NCBI RefSeq assembly: GCF_043290135.1 | Contig: NC_134710.1 | Location: forward strand, 135,306,155-135,370,154 | Direction of reading: 5' to 3' | DNA from: Rhipicephalus microplus | Taxonomy: Eukaryota; Arthropoda; Arachnida; Ixodida; Ixodidae | DNA length: 64,000 nucleotides | Shown here: positions 1 through 11,370 of the stretch, piece by piece | Layout of the letters: the number at the start of each line of letters is the position of its first letter | Position numbering within the stretch: the stretch's first letter is position 1 | The notes under the pieces: generated by a model | The model's database searches: none | What the model was told of the DNA's origin: nothing | What the model saw: the letters and a program-made list of their open reading frames with translations, nothing else | Program-made: the position numbers and the translations under genes

Positions 1-720
1 AATACGATACATCATTAAAGCTACTGCCAGTCGATTCTTTATCAGTTAGAATCTTTTCACGTTTACTTTTCATGCGCTCAAACCACCCGCGACGTATACA
101 CTCAACGTAACAATAACATAAAGTAACCGATTAGTTCGCAAAACAGGAAAGCGCAACTTGTCAGTTGATAGTAAACGTAAAGTAGGAGTGCTACCTCTCA
201 AAATCATCAAAAATTCGACAGTGCGGACATTTTGAAGCCAATAATTTTAAAATTGAGCTAGGCAGAAATAAGTAAGGGGAGAATAAACGCGTGAGAAGGA
301 TGGTCATCCACAGCTTTAAGTTGGACTAAGCTCGCAAAGTAAGAAGCTCGAAGCCGTGCAAGTTTTTTTTTTTCAAATATGGTGTTCAAACAGTTAAAAG
401 GGAACCAGGAGAGCTACGAGTAATGTGAAGTTGAGAACTTATAGGTTGTGAGGTGGTATTCGACAGTGCGAAGAAAGTGCAACAGAACACCTACTAAAAT
501 GTAGCGCATCAGCTTAGCATTCAATGACTAAATTCCGTTCGAATGGTGATGCCGGACCATTCCCAATTGTATATTCACTTAGATAATCGTTGAAAAAAGG
601 AACCGTTGAAAAAACAAAAAAAAATGCCTGGTGCTGTCCCACTGTGACCACCTGCCGTTAATGCTCTCCTTCACCAGAACAGGATTGACAACACTGGTGC
701 AGTACCTGGTCACAACTTCC
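1..720. other. No gene seen
   Basis: AT-rich sequence without a convincing exon or repeat. If the C3-like gene continues, this lies in one of its introns or beyond. The last 100 bases may be 5' sequence of the LINE fragment that follows. Confidence 0.5.
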
Positions 721-779
721 CATGAACACAGCAATTAACCTTTGGCCCTCAGTCCCCAGCATCTGCGAAGCAACTGACC

Positions 780-1110
780 ATGGCGGCGGTCAGATCTGCA
801 ACGCAGCAGAGGGTGCTAAGAATCTCTGGATCGGGACAGGCCGCCATTGGAGCCTGAGCTTGGCAACGTTTAACGCTAGAACATTATCTAGTGAGGGAAG
901 TCTAGCTGTACTATTTGAGGAACTAGAGGGTGTTAAATGGGATATAATAAGGCTCAGTGAGGTTAGGAGGACAAGTGGAGTCATACAGGGCTGAAAAACG
1001 GACACGTCCTGTGCTACTGTGGATTAGTTGGCAGAAGAAAACTAGGGGTGGTGTTTAGTAATTCAATAGAGGTGTAGTGGTTGGCGAATGTAGCGAGATT
1101 TCTGGGAAGT
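780..1110 (+). pseudogene. LINE endonuclease N-terminal fragment
   Basis: The translation holds LATFNARTL followed about 20 residues later by WDIIRLSEVRR. This matches the first two blocks of the apurinic/apyrimidinic-type endonuclease of non-LTR retrotransposons: strand 1 with the catalytic Asn, then the 'D-I-I-G-L-S-E' block with the catalytic Glu. A stop follows the second block, and the match resumes in another frame near 1016, so it is broken. No reverse transcriptase follows. It is a dead fragment, most like RTE/CR1-type tick LINEs; the clade is inferred. Confidence 0.6.
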
Positions 1111-3090
1111 AATATCCATAGGCATGCGCAGAGTTCTCTGTTAGGAAAGGAGAGGCAAGAGTTTCGCTGCACCCCCCCCCCTTTCATCTGCCTGACCCCT
1201 CCCACTGAGGCCGTTACGATCACAATGCAGCACAAGAACAATCTCTAAAGGGGGCGGCCACCCACTCTGAGACCCTCTCCGTCCACACGCCTGTGGTAAT
1301 ATATATGTCAGGTAAACGTTGTCCTACCAAAGGTCTCATTTGATAAGTTACATGAAGTGTTTAGTGAAAAAATTAGGAAGTGAAGCACTAGAGTTGTTTT
1401 GTCCTCATCGCAAAGTAATCAGCATGAGGAAAAATTTATTTACCAGAATGAATTGAACATGACATTATTTAAAATTTGTCTACATTACTTTCGACACTTA
1501 CCGTATTTATCGACCAGGAACTTGGATGTCGTGTTCTGCTCAAACTGTATACATGGATAAAAGGAGGAAAAAGGAAAGGTTTAACAACAGCTTAGTATGC
1601 CTGTATCATGAATATTTATGGTTTATAGGCTCTGTGATAATTTTTGCATGTGACGTCTACGTGGAAAGCTACACTACCAGCGTCTTCTAAGCCTAGATAC
1701 ACATAATGTACAGTTGTCAGCAAGCTTAACACGAATGCTCCAGCGCGTGACCTGGATTACTTCGACTGATGCCAGCCACGAAGCGCTGGGCTCTGTTGCT
1801 GAGATAATAGCTCGGTATGCTTGGATAATATGTCGGCATGCATGGGTAACATCTCGGAAATAGATCCGTGGTGCTAGCATCAATCAAAGTGCTTCAGACC
1901 ACGCAGTGGAGCATTCGTTTTAAGCTTGCTGCAGCTTTACATTAGCGACAGCAAGGTGTTATTTCTGTTAAGCCACCTGCAGTGTTTATCACACAAGCCC
2001 AACTTGTTACCTAATGTTTGTTCGGGAGCAACGTGCATTGTTACATCTTATGTAATAAAGAAGGCATGACGAGCCATGATGCCTGATATAGAAAATATCT
2101 TGGCAACAATCAGGGTCCTATCCACAATAAACCTTTTGTGATATAGTAGTTCGGAAGAGGAAAGTTCAGCCTGCTCTTATAATCTACACATAATTGTCGA
2201 AGGAAGCGGACCATTGACAAAATTTACTTACGAAAAAAAATACTTGTTATCTAGTCCCTAAGCTGTACTCAAACACAAGCAAACGCTAATTCAAAGGCCT
2301 TTTAAAAGGCACGGTTGGTGAAGTCATACATTCAGTTTCTTGTTAGTGACCAACTTTTTTTTTTCCATTCACTGTGATTTCAAATAACAGGAGCGTCAGC
2401 CATACATTGTAGCCATGCTTCATGAGAAGTGACCATTCTCCAAGTAGCGTGCGTTCTGGTAGTTGATAGGTGTGTGTGAGAAGCAAATCTCTTTGGGGCT
2501 GAAATTCTGTCCTTTCAACAATCAAGTTCTGGGGATTCTGCAAAAGAAAAAAAAAGAAAACCACCGTTTTGTCGCAAGAGAGAAGCAAGGAATGCGACAT
2601 CAAAAATTTGAATGTTATATGAAGTAAGGCTATAGCGGCTATATAAGTTTTAGATCCGATCTCGCGTAACACTACAAAATCATGTATTAAGGTTCCATTG
2701 CCGACCAAGGGGGCGAAGCGGTTTTATGCTGTTTGTCGTCTCAACGCGAAGGAAGCGCCCAGAGCACAGAGCGTACAAGCGTAGACGAGCCGTCTACTGA
2801 TGTCCGTCGAGATGGTGCACGCACTAGCGTTAGCAACCATGCCATTACGATAAGAATTTACGCTCACTGCTCCAGTGACGCCACGAGCGCAGCGATACAA
2901 TCCGTTGATCTCGTCCATAGACACAACGTCACTATGGCATGTATTTCTTCAGCTTCTGTGGCATGTGGTTTAGTTATAAAACAATGATCTATTTCACAGA
3001 TAATCAGTATGCCCAATACAGGGCCAATAAAGGACCTCGTGGTCCAAAATTTTGGATGCGAAAATAGATGTGCGGTGTCAACAATAATCA
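1111..3090. other. No gene seen
   Basis: Short open frames only, none with recognisable domains. It includes a C-run near 1172-1181 and unremarkable AT-rich DNA. The stretch 2720-2990 is GC-richer and open on both strands but resembles nothing I know. Confidence 0.4.
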
Positions 3091-3099
3091 TAGGTTGGC

Positions 3100-3290
3100 A
3101 AACTCACTCATGGGTCGACTAACTAAGACTCAGATTGAGCCGCGAATTTCAGCCAGAGTGAGTCCGGGTTAGTAACATTTCGGTAAGTGAGTCCGAGTGA
3201 GTCTGACCAGAATTTTCGCCAGTCGGAGTCTGAGTATGTCCGCAAGAGGAAAACATTGCTGAGTGCGAGTACAAGTGAGCCTTAATTAAG
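3100..3290. repeat. Degenerate GAGT/GTGAGTCTGA repeat block
   Basis: Many imperfect copies of a motif like gtgagtccgagtgagtctga. The same style of block recurs at 5840-6030, 21268-21445, 22845-23055, 39240-39410, 43410-43590 and 45660-45870, mostly inside copies of one longer repeat. Here it is the left flank of the P-like transposon. Confidence 0.6.
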
Positions 3291-4089
3291 GCCGAGGTAT
3301 GGTGGCTAGAAGGCGAGGTGTCAGCATCGGCGCACCGGAGAGCGCGCGAGAATTGATCCGGAGGCGGCGGCGCTGCAGTCGTTTTCTAGATGCCTCTCCT
3401 CGCGCGTATCAGACGTTTTTTGTTGCAAACACTTCACGCTACCCTGCGGATTGTAACAAAGTCTACCTGCCACAATTCTGGCGGCGTGCTGCAAAGCGTG
3501 CGTTGGCACTGAAAACTAGTGTTTTCTATTCACTTCGTACTATATCAGCTACGAAGTTAGACGATAGAGAATCAAGTGACTTGCCGTGAGCTTGACACTA
3601 AAACAAAGTCCGTGCAGTTTTCAAACCATTATTTTTATGACTCGTGCAATAAAGGTCTCATTTTAAAAGCAAGACATTCATTTTCTCGAAAGCGAAAAAC
3701 ATGAAAATAAACACAACATACGCATTAGGGTGAAGAAAACTGCAAGTTATATGAAACTCACCTAAAGCAAGTGAATAAGGCAACTAAAGAGAACAGAAAG
3801 TATACGATGATACAATGGGCATACATACGCACATGACATTGCAATTTCATTGGCAAACATAGATACAGTTACGAACCAGTTCACAAAAAAAATTTATTTC
3901 TGCATATGTGAACACAGCCAGACAGTGATATCACAGTTGTTAATGGGGGATTTGTAACAATGTGAACAAGACAATAGTAAAATCCAAAGAAACAACAAAG
4001 TGTGAGTAGTGCACAATAACATAAAATAAAACCTTGCTCGCTGAGTTAATACTGTGACAGGTAAATCAGATGTTTTAAATTCAAGAGCT

Positions 4090-4560
4090 TCATTTTTTTC
4101 TCTTCTTTTTGATTGGACGCATTTTCTCAAGCAAGAGAAAATGCATTCTGGTCAGTGTAAAGAACCTAATTATCTGATTTGTCACTTCCAGGTTATGGTG
4201 TTCACAGCCGACCATATTTAATCTCTTCACAGACAGGCAAGAGATAACGTCTGCTATGCTGTCCCTTTTCAACTTGTTGAAACTGAAGCAATAGGTGAGT
4301 GCATCTTTCATAGCTTTCACCAGGTCTGCTAAGGACTCGGACGGATACAGAAAGCATGATTCTGTCGGAAGCAAGCTGGAATTATGAGTGAAGCAGCAAC
4401 CTGCTACATTCGTTGCACTTCGTCTTTTTCTTCCGGGCCACATAGACACTGACGTAATAAGTGATCCGGGAGTCACTTTTGCGTCCAATGAGATCAGTGT
4501 AGTGAGGGAGGGCTTCGCAAGCAACAATAATTTCATAAACTTTATTGAAGCGCCCCACAT
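4090..4560 (-). pseudogene. P-type transposase C-terminal remnant
   Basis: The reading includes ESLADLVKAMKDAL, then RDSIADVISCL, then VGCEHHNLEVTNQIIRFF and MHFLLLE. This order resembles the C-terminal helical region of THAP-containing P-type transposases found many times in ticks. An overlapping frame (4382-4732) continues upstream, so at least one frameshift separates the parts. The catalytic RNase H-like core between this part and the THAP remnant is largely gone. Assignment rests on remembered family likeness plus the inverted repeats and target duplication around it. Confidence 0.45.
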
Positions 4561-4923
4561 CTAGCAGCTCATCCAGCTTATTTTGCAATTTTATTGAATT
4601 ATTGTGGATGTCCGGACATAGAAGGCTGCTCGGAACTTCCACTGGGGGTGACTGTGCCAAACTGTAAAAACTGATGCAAGTCACAGAGATCAAAAGTTGT
4701 GTCTGTAAAGGGTGATCAATCGAGCCAGACATTTGCTTCAGATTTCCAAAAAGATTTCAAGTGCGTTTTGGCAGAGGCGAGATGTCATCAAGTATTTATA
4801 GCCTAATGTTTTCGTGACATAGTGCCAGATGAAAAGGGTGCTGATTAGAGTGACGCGTAGTCCTTCGGCAGTTGATTCACTCAGGAACCCACCCTCCTTA
4901 GGTACAGCTTTTTCCCAGGTTGC

Positions 4924-5256
4924 TCAGAACCCGTTGATAACATGCTTGTAGTTACGGACGATGAATCTTTCGTCGAAAAGAGCTTCGCTCACAACGCAGT
5001 TCTTTTCCAGTGGTTTGTCAGCGCGAGGAATCGTACGCTCCGAGGTCTTGCTTTGTTCATTGTCGGCGGGAGCAGAGAAGAGAAACGCTTTCTTCCCTTG
5101 TTTGTGGGCCGAAGCATACCCCGCATTGCATCCAGGTGCACAGCAGTGTCTTTGCTGTTTACTCATCACTGTTGCATGGTTACATTGCACGTATTGATCC
5201 CGAACAAGTCCAAATAGGGAAAGCGCAGACGTTCTGACTTGCGAGCACACGAGCAA
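4924..5256 (-). pseudogene. THAP-like zinc-finger remnant of P-type transposase
   Basis: After an internal Met the protein reads MSKQQRHCCAPGCNAGY and then, about 50 residues on, NCVVSEALFDERFI. THAP domains are C2CH zinc fingers that begin with C-x2-4-C and end near a Cys-Ser-x-His-Phe block. The first cysteine pair and the 'F-D-E-R-F-I' end are visible, but the C-terminal Cys/His pair is scrambled and the usual central Trp is missing. THAP domains bind transposon ends in P-type transposases. The frame is open for 110 codons but is unlikely to give an active finger. Its place within inverted repeats supports this reading. Confidence 0.55.
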
Positions 5257-5409
5257 GCGACTAAAAGTGCCGCGCTAGCGGCTGGCAAGCGCTCTTGACC
5301 GATCAGGGTGGCGACTTGCGCGCCTCTCCACGGCGAGATAAAATACCAGCACGCTTCCTTTCAAGGCGCGGCCGGGACGATGCTGACAGCTCTCTTTCTA
5401 GCCACCATA

Positions 5410-6030
5410 GCCGAGGTATGTTACACGAGTGACTCTGAGTGAGCTCCACATTGTTTTGCTGACCTCTTGTCTCATCTACTCAGCTTCAGCATTATTATCA
5501 GCCTTATTTTGGCTCCCGTTTATACTAATTGTATTTACTCACACACCAACGCAGCAGTGTTAATACGCCAGTTGAATAATAACTTGAAGAGATGCGTGAG
5601 TTAAAAAAGGGGGAGCTGGCTTTACCATTTCTCATTCTTTTTCAAAGGAAGGTCTTGTGAACACATCTCCTCTAAGTCATCACTTTCGATAAAAATGTCC
5701 TTAATGAATCGCGATGACATATAACTCATATTTAAAGATGCGAGAACAAAAGCGCCAAGTAGAGCCCCGATTACGCGAGATGTCTGTGTTAAAAAGCATT
5801 GACACCTTGGACGAAACTTCTAATAGTACATGTACGCATAAGTCCGCTCATTCAGGTTCACTTAGACACGGATAAGGCAGTGAGTTTGAGTCTGAGTGGT
5901 GCCACGTGGGTAATGTTTTGGTGAGTTTGAGTGAGCCCGCTTGAACATTTCTAGACGAATAAATTGGTGAGTGTGAGTCCGAGTGGTGGGTGAGGTGTGT
6001 TTCATGAGTGACTGTCAATGAGTTTAAATA
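5410..6030. repeat. Right half of GAGT-containing repeat (relict third copy)
   Basis: The stretch 5465-5830 aligns by eye with 21475-21815 and 43620-43960: ctcagcttcagcattattatcagcctta, then acgcagca/cagcctc, then a gcgccaag block. With 3100-3290 it makes a third, more diverged copy of part of the long repeat, split by the P-like element. The stretch 5840-6030 is another GAGT block. Confidence 0.5.
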
Positions 6031-6109
6031 TAAAAAAAAACTCAGGTTACGCGCGCATTCCTTGAGTGACAATCAATGAGAGCGCATTGGTATATATGAG
6101 CGGTAAACA

Positions 6110-6260
6110 GCAGACTGAGTCATCCGCAGCTGCTACTCGGCGCGCTCGAGCCGCTGCCGCAAAACGGCAGCGGCGCCGAGCTGACCCTGAACTTTATTTA
6201 TTGGAAGCTGAATCTCGACAGAAACGCCCCAACCCGCTTCTGAAGGAACGTAGGCTCACC
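6110..6260 (+). pseudogene. Arg/Ala-rich STPR-like fragment
   Basis: The reading SAAATRRARAAAAKRQRRRADPEL...EAESRQKR resembles the 23-residue STPR-type repeat (basic, 'A-K-R-x-R-R-x-x-D-P-E-L-x-x-x-E-A'), common in tick and insect DNA-binding proteins and in repeats derived from them. Only about two degenerate units are present and there is no splice or start context. It is probably a fragment carried by a repeat. Confidence 0.3.
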
Positions 6261-7636
6261 ACCAATAACCACTACACCCTGACCATGAACCACTCATCCC
6301 CGAGGTGCACCAAACGAAACACGTTTACGATAACCCCGCGTCAGCCCTTGCTGTTCTGCTGCATGACAATCAGGGTTCCCAGGTGTGTGTGTGTGTGTGT
6401 TTTCAAAATGGAGTGGCTGCGTGGTGCTCAGCGCTGTGACATCTGCAAAATGTAAACGTCATGAGTCATGTCAAAACCTTCTGTACGAATTCGAGAGCTT
6501 GTTTGGGAGGTGTAAAAAAAGTCTCATCTTGTTTACTCAGGCCTTCTTTCTTGTCATGATAGTGGTAGGTGCTTTACTCGACAATTATGACGTTTAATGT
6601 TTTGGCATGAAGTGTCCAATTTCAAAGTTTCAAAATTTATTGTATGTTGCCCAATACTGCCACAACTGACACTCTTCTCCCCCCTCTTTCACCCATTGTC
6701 CTGCACTTACATAAAACTGTACCTACGTATTTGCGTGTACATTGCATGCGACTGTGCGTTTGACAATGTTCAAACTAGCGTCAGTATTTTGCCAATTAAC
6801 CACGCTGTAACAAACTTAAATAGTTTAAGGTTAAAGCATTAGATTCCCCATAAAATGAGAAAGTTGGCCATCGGCGTCCCACGTCGGCAGCATAGAGCGA
6901 TGCCGAAAATGATCACATGGTGGCGTCACCTTATTTCGCCATCACATCACACACTTCCAAAATTTGGGATGTCATAGCATCGCATCACATGATGGCGTGA
7001 CATTATGACGTCAATGCGCAATGGCAATGCACCGTTTCGCTCTTCTAGAACTAATCACGGAAGCCGCGAGGTGCTCGTTGTGTTTCTCCAACTCGTCGGC
7101 AGGTGTCGCTAAACCCTCAGCTGACGATGTTCCTGCTGCGCTTAATGATCATCGGGCCATACGTCAAGCGAAGGTGGCGCCACTGTACGTTTTCGGCCCG
7201 TTTTAGTTAAGAAAAAATGATAATATATATTGTTGTATTTGAACCCTATATACACACACACACACACCATTAAAAGGTCACGTGGTCTCCATTGTGCACT
7301 CCCTTTTTGCCGTGTGGGGCGCTAAAATTGATCTTGCGTTAAGAAATATAAATTTAGGTATGCGTTTAGCGAGAAAAGCAGGTTCCGTTTAAGAAAGTGT
7401 TTCCATTAGGGGGGTTATCTCAATTCGTGTTTTGAGTGATTGTCTCTTTCTTTAAAGTTGAGTGCAACTGCGCTGTTTTTTCAGGTCATCATGCTTTATG
7501 ATGAAAAGAAATGAACGAAAACTAAGAAACGCTTTAGTCGAATAAAAAAAGACATGAGTTGGCTTGGCAAATCATAATGAACCTCACCATACTTGTCACG
7601 ATGTCATTGTAGTAATGAAAGAAAGAGTTTTTATTT
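6261..7636. other. No gene seen; possible tick repeat
   Basis: Short (GT)n and (CA)n runs lie at 6384-6400 and 7252-7266. The stretch 6870-7010 is rich in gacgtca/tgatggcgtcac words, in a style common in dispersed tick repeats. I could not define its ends. Confidence 0.3.
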
Positions 7637-8023
7637 GTGCATTTTAAAGCCGCAATGGACTTCTGGCTACTAATAATGCAAAATGTACCTACCCGGACTT
7701 CCAGCCTGAAGATGCTCTTTGATGGTTTAAGCCTGCCATCGACGGCCAGGAACCTCACGTTCACTGAAGAAAAGAAATGCCGTATTTACCAAAACAGGTG
7801 TGTTCCGAATATGCTTATAAGAATTGTAGGTGTGTTACGTGTTAAAAAATTTCTCATATGTCTTCGCACCAGTTACAACCATATTAATGAAGATTTGTTT
7901 ACGCATAGCATTAAAAGATCTTACGATAACATTGTCGCGAAAAGAAAAACAAATATTTTAGAAACAAAGCGTAGAAGTGCGATGAAAAATCTGATGAAAG
8001 CGAACCAAGTACGTTCTCTTTAA
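7637..8023 (+). CDS. Unidentified 128-codon ORF
   Basis: An uninterrupted frame in AT-rich DNA encodes a basic protein ending ...RRSAMKNLMKANQVRSL. Residues 45-85 (KKCRIYQNRCVPNMLIRIVGVLRVKKFLICL) mix hydrophobic and basic residues more like coding sequence than chance. I do not recognise it. No splice sites, poly(A) signal or terminal repeats tie it to a gene. It could be a piece of a transposase or chance. Confidence 0.2.
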   Translation: MHFKAAMDFWLLIMQNVPTRTSSLKMLFDGLSLPSTARNLTFTEEKKCRIYQNRCVPNMLIRIVGVLRVKKFLICLRTSYNHINEDLFTHSIKRSYDNIVAKRKTNILETKRRSAMKNLMKANQVRSL

Positions 8024-8301
8024 TGCGTTTGTCGGCACTCAACGTTGAAAAAAGTAATAATTCATAATCTTAAAAAAACAATCATTATGAACTTCTTTAT
8101 AAACATGATGCAGCTCAAGGTTCTATGAGGTGAGGAGAAGGCGAAAGCAGGCGACTCGTAGATCACTCATATTGTGACGGCACAACAGCAATAGAAAAGG
8201 GTAATTGTGCTGCGCAATATAGATAACATACTACAGGTGTCAAAAACAGTGCTTCAGGCTCTGCTGAATAAGATTAATATTCATCAGGCACTGCAGCCAC
8301 T
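8024..8301. other. No gene seen
   Basis: AT-rich spacer before the microsatellite; nothing recognisable. Confidence 0.4.
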
Positions 8302-8526
<225 letters not shown>

Positions 8527-8648
8527 CATTTGCGTGCTCTCGCTATCACACCTTTAACTTGGAGCAATTGGAAACTAGTTTGAGAGGGTAAGATGGTTTG
8601 ACGAATACGACTCTCTGGTCATAGATGAATAATGTCACAATCTCATTG

Positions 8649-9380
8649 CGTACGTCGTCAAACACTTTCCGCCAGACAGCGGCACATACCCGTAGGCTGG
8701 TATGCGCTACAGGTATACGGGCACGGGCCGCAGGTTATGTGCAATTTATATCTACCCAGGAACAGCGAGAATAGACATTGGCATTTTTAACGTGTTAGCG
8801 TTAAAAAAATTTGACATTGATAGCGTCGACCCAACAAATGAAAAGAATCAGAGACCCCGCAGAAATTGAACTCCAACATTCTGCGTGGAAATCACGTTTT
8901 CTACCACATAGCCCCGCCTGGTCTCGGAACTGATTTTTAATTAGACTTATGTTTGTTGAACGCCTATTGAGGTTAGAATTCTGGCTATCTCTCTTCGTAA
9001 GCGTTAGGTATGTAGTCGAATGATACAGCCGTCAAGTCGTGTTAACGTCAATTGTATAGTTATACACCATCCGCTGAAGTGTAAATATGGAGCAGTGTCC
9101 AGGGCTACCAACAACGCGAGCATGAATGAGCTCGTGACATCAGCGTATCACTTCTGGTGTTGCTAATATTCATGTTGCTGTTTGCTTTGTTACGCAGATG
9201 TCAACAACTGCTTATATAAAACTATGCGGCTGTTTAACGTGCGTCTATGTGTGCATTTGTACATATGTTTAGCCACACATCGTAGCTTCTCACACAATAA
9301 AGAATTACAACCCAGTCACCATCCGTCTACATGCTTCGCACAACATCAATTCCCAAGGTACTTGGGAGCTGCCAAATTAA
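8649..9380 (+). repeat. Dispersed repeat, copy 1
   Basis: This aligns by eye with 46020-46715 in the same orientation: gcgtac...aacacttt at the left, a 'catagccccgc' block, 'gtccagggcta', and 'ttgtacatatg.ttagc' toward the right. Copy 2 lies in an insertion whose empty site is visible elsewhere (see 45952-46731), so this is probably a transposable element. No protein is recognisable. Confidence 0.6.
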
Positions 9381-10455
9381 TATTTTTTCACTCAAAATTA
9401 CTTTTGGCGCCTCTCCTGGTGAAAAACTCAATATGCACTTGCAAAAAATTGCGTTACCTTTTACTGATGAACACTCATTGTCTCTATATAGAGTTGAAAT
9501 GCAGCGTACTTTCTTGTTATAAGCTTTTATAACGTAAAGCTTCCAGGGGTGCATTTGTTTGTATTTAGCAGAACAGTTACTTCACCTTCGCTTGACATAT
9601 ATGATACAATTTTTTAACTATTGTTACTATTGAACGAAAGCACCTGTCCTAGTCAGTCGTCTATATTTATCAGAAAAAAATTAGTACAAATGTGTGATGT
9701 TCTGCATTAAAATTCAATCATCCCAAATTGCGAAAAAAGAAGCATTAGGCGCCAAAGCTACATCTTTGAGCTATGGTATTTCGTACCATGCTTTGAAAAT
9801 AGCGAGGTTGATACCGCACTTGCCGCGAGCTTCATTATACAGTTATAAAACAACCAAAGATTATCTGATATAGTACCTAAAAAGTATGTATGTTCGACAC
9901 TATTTAGCTCTGCATATTTCTCAACGCAATACTTTTTTTTCATTGCACTAGTATTCAGAACTACCTTCATAAGAGAGAGTTTTGGACACTGAATAAAAGT
10001 TACGTTGTGCATTGACCAAAATAAAAAATTGCGTCTCAAACCCTGCGTTCATATCAGTTTAGTGATTGTGTCAGTGCCACTGCGAGCACATGTTGTCCCG
10101 CAACTTCAGAACGGCCAAAAAAATAAAAATAAAAGGTTTCTGCGCCTAACTGCAATTAAAATAGAAATTGGGTCTTGCTCCAGCCTAAAGGTTTTCGTTT
10201 AAAGCAGTTGCATAATCTCGCTTCTTGTATCTGTGGGGTAGTTCACAGCATGCGTATATGATTTATCATAAAAGAAGCTAAGGAAATCCGGACAACACCT
10301 GCAAACACACACTCAAGATAGAAGAACAAGGCAGCACAAACGCCATTTGCGTTTTCTTGTTCCCTTCCCGGGTTAGCACGCCTTAACTTTTTTCACAATT
10401 AATCCGTACCAATAAGAAGCACTCTCTGTATTGATAATGCGTACACGATACTTAC
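9381..10455. other. Probable intron 3 of the C3-like gene; no exon seen
   Basis: No minus-strand frame here resembles the remaining MG2-MG6, CUB or thioester domains. The next exon must lie further left, and I cannot find it in this window. Confidence 0.4.
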
Positions 10456-10650
10456 CACTTTCTCCTGGACGATAGATGGGTTTCTCGGTCTGAAGAAAAA
10501 AATGCTCGCCCGACGCAGGGCTCATCAGAATTGGTGTACTCTTTGTCCACAAACTGCCGCACTTAACTTTCAGCATGACACTGTTCCGTTCGTGCTGCAA
10601 ATTGGTCACGTCAGTCTGACGCACAATGATGTCAACCATTTGGGGAGAAC
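10456..10650 (-). CDS. Complement C3-like / thioester protein, exon 3 (MG1-MG2)
   Basis: On the minus strand, tttcgcag/GTTCTCCC is a good acceptor and AGTG/GTAAGTAT a consensus donor. The 195-base exon opens in phase 1, matching exon 2, and ends in phase 1. It encodes the rest of the first macroglobulin domain (starting SPQMVDIIVRQTDV) and the start of MG2. The latter is marked by HFFLQTEKPIYRPGES, a close match to the 'Q-T-D/E-K-x-I-Y-x-P-G' signature shared by alpha-2-macroglobulin, C3/C4/C5 and insect TEPs. These are secreted hemolymph proteins whose thioester tags microbes or traps proteases. Oddly, the frame stays open 24 codons past the donor and still looks MG2-like (KYRVRI), so a longer exon cannot be excluded. 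C3-like rather than alpha-2-macroglobulin is inferred from exon 2. Confidence 0.85.
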
Positions 10651-11111
10651 CTGCGAAATGTAAATTCAGCTTTGGTTACAGCAGCAGTATGTATCCCTCT
10701 TAAGTATCGCTGGAGCATAAAACTGCAGTAATTAAATAAGCCGTGGAAGGTTATTATTCTGCGTTAAAGGGCCCCTAACCAGACTTTTAAAATTCAAAAT
10801 ATTCGAGTGCATTATTCTCTCCTGGCGTTCCTCGTGTTTCTGGCGTACTTCGCAATGTAGGAACTGTGATTCCCGTCATGCCTGCACACTCTCGGTTGGT
10901 TCATATGAGCGAAATATTATATGTGAATAGTCTCCTGCACTGCTTTGCCTGGCAGCCGTCCAACCATTCCTCTTTGTCTCGCATGAGTATTGAGCGCAAT
11001 CATGCGATTTCACTTTATTTTGTATGTTTTCGATTGCGCCAGTGGAGATAACAGTTTAGACGACAATAGCTGGATCTTGATATGCGCAACACTTATTGAA
11101 GTTTTATATTG

Positions 11112-11215
11112 GGCTAGTTGGTAATTCATCTTCAACAATCAGCACTGATCTGACGAGGTCTCTGTTTCCTTTCTTGTCCTTTGTTCATTCTTCGCTGATT
11201 GTTGAAAATAAACGC
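11112..11215 (+). mobile_element. Mini Penelope-like insertion with 13-bp inverted repeat
   Basis: The stretch starts with gggctagttggtaattcatc, nearly the same tail as found at the left end of PLE1 (gggctagttggtagagcat). Next come ttcaacaatcagc (11131-11143) and, 50 bases on, its exact reverse complement gctgattgttgaa (11194-11206), then aaataaacg. This repeats in miniature the tail-antisense-sense order of the two large Penelope-like insertions. No protein-coding part remains. Confidence 0.45.
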
Positions 11216-11228
11216 TTTTTTTATTTGT

Positions 11229-11370
11229 TTTGTGGGGTCTGATGTCCCGAAACCACAATATTATCATGGGGGACTTCAGAATTTTCGTTTATATGGTGCT
11301 CTTTACCATGCACCTACATCGCACAGTTCGCGGGCATCTACCATTTCGCCTTCATCGAAATGCGGAGTGA
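11229..11370 (-). repeat. Worn Ruka-like SINE fragment
   Basis: The words 'gtggggtctgatgtcccgaaaccac' and 'atttcgccttcatcgaaatgcgg' match, in reverse, the tail and middle of the SINE copies listed elsewhere. The tRNA-like head is missing. Confidence 0.5.

Larger units (their letters stand above)
3298..5409 (-). mobile_element. P-like (THAP) DNA transposon, decayed
   Basis: The ends form a terminal inverted repeat: tatggtggctagaa at the left and its reverse complement at the right. The match extends imperfectly through a gtgtcagcatcg-like block for about 35 bases. The flanks repeat gccgagg (3291-3297 and 5410-5416), a 7-bp target-site duplication. It becomes 8 bp with one mismatch, as expected for the P superfamily. 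The interior encodes, on the minus strand, a decayed THAP-like zinc finger and the C-terminal part of a P-type transposase. At about 2.1 kb the copy looks internally deleted. It sits inside the GAGT-containing repeat, whose two halves continue on both sides. Confidence 0.7.
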
